9,374 bases of DNA from Clostridiaceae bacterium (GTDB taxonomy: Bacteria; Bacillota; Clostridia; UBA1212; DUPL01), in the NCBI GenBank assembly GCA_012522035.1, contig JAAYLF010000345.1:1-9374 (forward strand), given 5' to 3'. Both the position numbers and the translations under genes were made by a program. This document shows, piece after piece, positions 7,505 to 9,374 of this stretch; positions within the stretch are counted from its first letter, which is position 1, and each line of letters begins with the position of its first letter. The notes beneath the pieces are model-generated. The model was not told where the DNA came from and made no database searches. It worked only from the letters and a program-made list of their open reading frames with translations.

Positions 7505-8428
7505 CTAATGAAATACAAGTTTTCCAACCACATGAGTTACAGGAATAAGGCCTTCATGTCTTGAGTCGCGGCTTACATTCCTGTTGTCCCCCATTACATA
7601 AATATATCCTTTCTCGACTGTAACTGTTACACCATTAGGATATGTAAACACATCCTGGGTGTAGATATAGTCTTCCTTGAGTTTTTGTCCGTTTCTGTAA
7701 ATCGCATTGTCCTTGAACTCAATAACGTCCCCTTCTACACCAATTACCCTCTTAATCCAAAATACATCGACTTCGTATTCAAACAAATCTTTTGTGAGCA
7801 GGTTGTATTTCAGAGTCTCAGCAACGGATTTCATAAATGTTCTTTCTTCTTTAATATTACTGTCTATTACAACAATATCGCCAAATTTAACTTCGCCAAA
7901 AACATATGGAAGTCTTGATATATATACTGTTTCATTGTCAACTAGAGTGGGAACCATTGAATCTCCGGAAACCTTGCTGGGTCTTAGAACATACATGTTG
8001 ATTATAAGTGCCAGAACAAAAGCAAAAGTTATGGTTAATAACCAGCTAAATATTTTTTTAGTAACCTTTTTGATTATGACTGAGCCATCGTTGAAACTGT
8101 CCTTTTCCTCAATCTCTACAACTTCGATGTCGATATCCTCATCTTCATCATCGCTGTCATCTTCAAAACTGTAATTAACATCTTCCACTTCATCATCAAA
8201 GCTGTCATTTACATTTTCTACAATATATTCTTCCGGGCTGGTATCGAAAATCGGGGGAAAACTCATATCCTTGTTTTCGGTAAATCCAAATTCTAAAAGT
8301 TCCATCTCCGATATTCTGTCAGGCTCTTTTTGCTCACCAAACCTGAGCGACTCAAATTCAATATCCTCCGTCGCCTTGCTGCGCAGATATTCATTCTTGT
8401 CATACACTGCCTTCAATTTGAATCTCAT
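7505..8428 (-). CDS. lepB: Signal peptidase I with acidic N-terminal extension
   Basis: Membrane-anchored serine protease (S26) that removes signal peptides from exported proteins. Numbered from the ATG at 8428 (307 residues): residues 1-117 are a hydrophilic, strongly acidic extension expected in the cytoplasm, and about 126-146 form one membrane helix. After it comes the extracytoplasmic catalytic domain with the Ser/Lys dyad S157 (SGDSMVPT) and K226 (WIKRVIG) and the box GDNRNVSRDSR at 280-290. Typical Gram-positive enzymes have about 180 residues and start just before the helix, so the extension is unusual. Residues about 189-223, between GDIVVI and the Lys box, form a longer loop than in B. 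subtilis SipS. An in-frame GTG at 8437 would add three residues. I prefer ATG because GGTG lies 8 nt upstream, but neither site is strong and a later start cannot be excluded. The stop overlaps the next gene's ribosome binding site. Confidence 0.93.
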   Translation of the reverse strand: MRFKLKAVYDKNEYLRSKATEDIEFESLRFGEQKEPDRISEMELLEFGFTENKDMSFPPIFDTSPEEYIVENVNDSFDDEVEDVNYSFEDDSDDEDEDIDIEVVEIEEKDSFNDGSVIIKKVTKKIFSWLLTITFAFVLALIINMYVLRPSKVSGDSMVPTLVDNETVYISRLPYVFGEVKFGDIVVIDSNIKEERTFMKSVAETLKYNLLTKDLFEYEVDVFWIKRVIGVEGDVIEFKDNAIYRNGQKLKEDYIYTQDVFTYPNGVTVTVEKGYIYVMGDNRNVSRDSRHEGLIPVTHVVGKLVFH

Positions 8429-8445
8429 GCAATACACCCAGCTTT

Positions 8446-8474
8446 AAAAAATGCCCTATACTTACCACAAGGCA
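8446..8474 (-). terminator. Weak intrinsic terminator after tRNA-Val (tentative)
   Basis: On the minus strand TGCCTT and AGGGCA can pair (6 bp including one U-G, 11-nt loop), followed directly by six T. It sits between the tRNA and lepB and may partly terminate tRNA transcription, with read-through into lepB. The stem is short, so this is tentative. Confidence 0.35.
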
Positions 8475-8503
8475 GCATACGGCTAATCCTTTAATAAATA
8501 TAA

Positions 8504-8596
8504 ACGAGGTGGTGGGTTGTAAGGAACTCGAATCCCTGACCCCATGCACGTCAAGCATGTGCTCTACCAGCTGAGCTAACAACCCATGTACCTCGT
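8504..8596. repeat. Short inverted repeat bracketing tRNA-Val
   Basis: ACGAGGT (8504-8510) and ACCTCGT (8590-8596) are exact reverse complements on either side of the tRNA. In the precursor RNA the 5' leader ACGAGG can pair with the 3' trailer CCTCGT that directly follows CCA. This would hold the precursor ends together before processing. Confidence 0.6.
8510..8585 (-). tRNA. tRNA-Val (anticodon GAC)
   Basis: A complete 76-nt cloverleaf. The acceptor stem GGGTTGT/ACAACCC is fully paired. The D arm is GCTC/GAGC with loop AGCTGGTA. The anticodon stem CATGC/GCATG is fully paired, with loop TTGACGT giving anticodon GAC (codons GUC and GUU, valine). The variable loop is GGGTC. The T arm AGGGA/TCCTT has one G-U pair and loop TTCGAGT. 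Discriminator A73 is present and CCA is encoded. Position 37 is G, where the E. coli GAC tRNA-Val has A. No neighbouring tRNA gene is present; it stands alone upstream of lepB. Confidence 0.96.
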
Positions 8597-8605
8597 ACCC
8601 ATAAA

Positions 8606-8634
8606 AGTATATACCGAAACTCGGTCCTTGTCAA
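8606..8634 (-). promoter_or_regulatory. Sigma-A-type promoter of tRNA-Val
   Basis: On the minus strand a perfect -35 TTGACA (8629-8634) and -10 TATACT (8606-8611) are separated by exactly 17 nt. Transcription should start near 8598-8600, leaving a leader of about 14 nt before the mature tRNA. It is the best promoter in the window and may also drive lepB and the DtxR-like gene by read-through. The spacer holds a dyad, ACCGA-N3-TCGGT (8613-8625). Confidence 0.85.
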
Positions 8635-8666
8635 TAATCAGATGTAAAGAAAACAATAATATTTTT

Positions 8667-9215
8667 CTACAGGTATTTTGATATGGTTTGTGCTACCTGC
8701 TTTGCACAGACCTCTACACCTTCCTGTGTCAAGTGAAGAAGGTCTTCACCAATATACAAATCCGGCTTCTTTTTCACAAGACTGTTAAGGTCGTTTATTG
8801 GCACATTTTCTTCCCTCATAAGCTCCTCTATTGCCTTGTTGTACTTGTCTATCCTGTCGTTGTTGTTACACATAAAGCCTTCCCTTACAGGCGTGGTGTT
8901 TGCGAATATAACAACAGGGCATTTCTTTCTAATCTCATTAAGAATAAGCCTCATATCCCTTAGATACTCATCAAGGTTTGTAAAAACAGGGATATCTTCG
9001 CTGATAGTGTAGGTATCCCATATGCCATTATTCCAGTGAACAATATCCGGAGTGCCAAAAAGAGACAAATACAAATTTATGTTCCACAAAGTATATTTTG
9101 CGAACCTTCCATTCTCCTCTGGACCAAACACCTCCGCTTTCCCTTCCATTAGCTCCTTCACCCTGCCCTGATAGCTTAACCTAATCGAGTCTCCAAGCAA
9201 TAATACCTTTTTCAT
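8667..9215 (-). CDS. SGNH/GDSL-family hydrolase
   Basis: Small predicted esterase or acyl/acetyl hydrolase of 182 residues, with no signal peptide or membrane segment, so probably cytoplasmic. It opens with block I, LLLGDSI (nucleophile S10). Block II Gly is probably G36 in ENGRFA. In place of the block III GxND motif it has HWNNGIWD (60-67), where N62 or N63 would supply the oxyanion-hole Asn. The catalytic Asp/His pair is DLLH (D158, H161). All essential residues therefore appear present. The ATG at 9215 is preceded by AGGGG (9225-9229 on the complement), 9 nt upstream. No clear hairpin terminator follows the stop (8667-8669), and the tRNA-Val promoter begins about 35 nt downstream on the same strand. 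The substrate cannot be told from sequence or neighbours; deacetylation of a sugar or polysaccharide is one guess. Confidence 0.85.
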   Translation of the reverse strand: MKKVLLLGDSIRLSYQGRVKELMEGKAEVFGPEENGRFAKYTLWNINLYLSLFGTPDIVHWNNGIWDTYTISEDIPVFTNLDEYLRDMRLILNEIRKKCPVVIFANTTPVREGFMCNNNDRIDKYNKAIEELMREENVPINDLNSLVKKKPDLYIGEDLLHLTQEGVEVCAKQVAQTISKYL

Positions 9216-9256
9216 CCACCCGGTCCCCTTTTTTTCTTTAATATATAATGATTAGG

Positions 9257-9281
9257 GTGTCAAAAGTATAAGACTTGACAC
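9257..9281. repeat. Inverted repeat with divergent TTGACA boxes
   Basis: GTGTCAA (9257-9263) and TTGACAC (9275-9281) are perfect 7-bp reverse complements separated by 11 bp. Each arm contains a consensus -35 hexamer pointing outward, one towards the SGNH gene and one to the right. Matching -10 boxes are poor: TAAAGA at 17-nt spacing on the minus strand, and TTTAAC at 17 nt on the plus strand. It could be an operator, a pair of weak promoters, or both. Confidence 0.5.
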
Positions 9282-9319
9282 GTTTGCACCTTGAAAATTT
9301 AACACAAACCTCCATTATT

Positions 9320-9361
9320 CATATGTGATGTGGTATAATATAAGCATACACACTACATATG
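9320..9361. repeat. Imperfect inverted repeat enclosing the -10 box
   Basis: CATATGTGATGTG (9320-9332) and CACACTACATATG (9349-9361) are reverse complements at 11 of 13 positions, with the mismatches adjacent. The 16-bp spacer contains TATAAT and the predicted start site. The left arm is upstream of the start, so this is a DNA-level element and not an RNA hairpin. It is likely an operator; no protein is assigned. Confidence 0.55.
9331..9339 (+). promoter_or_regulatory. Extended -10 promoter for an off-window gene
   Basis: TGGTATAAT (9331-9339) is a perfect -10 hexamer with the upstream TG of an extended -10 element. No good -35 lies 16-18 nt upstream, which fits an extended -10 promoter. The start site would be near 9346, followed by a short leader ending in a ribosome binding site. 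Confidence 0.6.
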
Positions 9362-9366
9362 GAATT

Positions 9367-9372
9367 AAGGAG
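9367..9372 (+). promoter_or_regulatory. Ribosome binding site of a gene beyond the window
   Basis: AAGGAG lies at the very end of the window, downstream of the extended -10 promoter. A + strand start codon is expected within about 5-10 nt after the last base, divergent from the SGNH hydrolase. Confidence 0.5.
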
Positions 9373-9374
9373 AA

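Noticed and set aside
7685..8174. Plus-strand open frames antisense to lepB
   Set aside because: They are shadows of the lepB reading frame; all SPase I motifs are on the minus strand.
8505..8596. Integration site (att) or mobile element at the tRNA
   Set aside because: No integrase, no direct repeat of the tRNA 3' end, and the flanking repeat is inverted and very short.
9291..9296. TTGAAA as a -35 for the rightward promoter
   Set aside because: It lies 37 nt before TATAAT, far beyond a workable spacer; the extended -10 explains the promoter better.
1..9374. Defence system, CRISPR array, prophage or insertion sequence
   Set aside because: No spaced direct repeats, transposase, integrase or phage-type proteins are present; all long frames are metabolic or housekeeping genes.

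Overview
The window looks like chromosomal DNA from a low-to-moderate-GC, spore-former-type Firmicute. A cellulolytic clostridium of the Acetivibrio/Ruminiclostridium kind is my best guess, from protein style, codon use and strong AGGAGG ribosome binding sites. That assignment is inference; no marker gene in the window fixes the species.

Positions 1-6934 (+ strand) carry the downstream part of one tightly packed branched-chain amino acid operon: 'ilvD (5' end off the window), leuA, cimA, leuC, leuD and leuB. Gaps are 15, 10, -38, 16 and 1 nt, and the operon ends at a perfect 15-bp intrinsic terminator. LeuA opens the leucine branch. CimA opens the threonine-independent isoleucine route (pyruvate + acetyl-CoA to citramalate). 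LeuCD and LeuB can serve both routes, and IlvD serves all three branched-chain amino acids. One transcript therefore carries the two condensing enzymes that share the same isomerase and dehydrogenase.

Positions 6870-7103 are a convergent intergenic region. It holds the operon terminator, a second hairpin ending the opposing transcription unit, and a short minus-strand open frame that reads like the 3' end of a lost gene. Positions 7104-8585 (- strand) read, in transcription order, tRNA-Val(GAC) with a near-consensus promoter, lepB (signal peptidase I with an unusual acidic cytoplasmic extension) and a small DtxR/MntR-family metal-responsive repressor. The repressor's ribosome binding site overlaps the lepB stop codon.

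Positions 8667-9215 (- strand) encode a small cytoplasmic SGNH/GDSL hydrolase. The last 159 bases are a divergent regulatory region with two inverted repeats, an extended -10 promoter pointing right and a ribosome binding site at the window's edge, so a + strand gene should begin just outside.

Most of the window is ordinary biosynthetic and housekeeping sequence, and I see no mobile element, CRISPR array or defence system. The least-explained items are the LepB extension, the hybrid metal site of the DtxR-like protein, the gene remnant near 6960-7078 and the operator-like repeats at 9257-9361.
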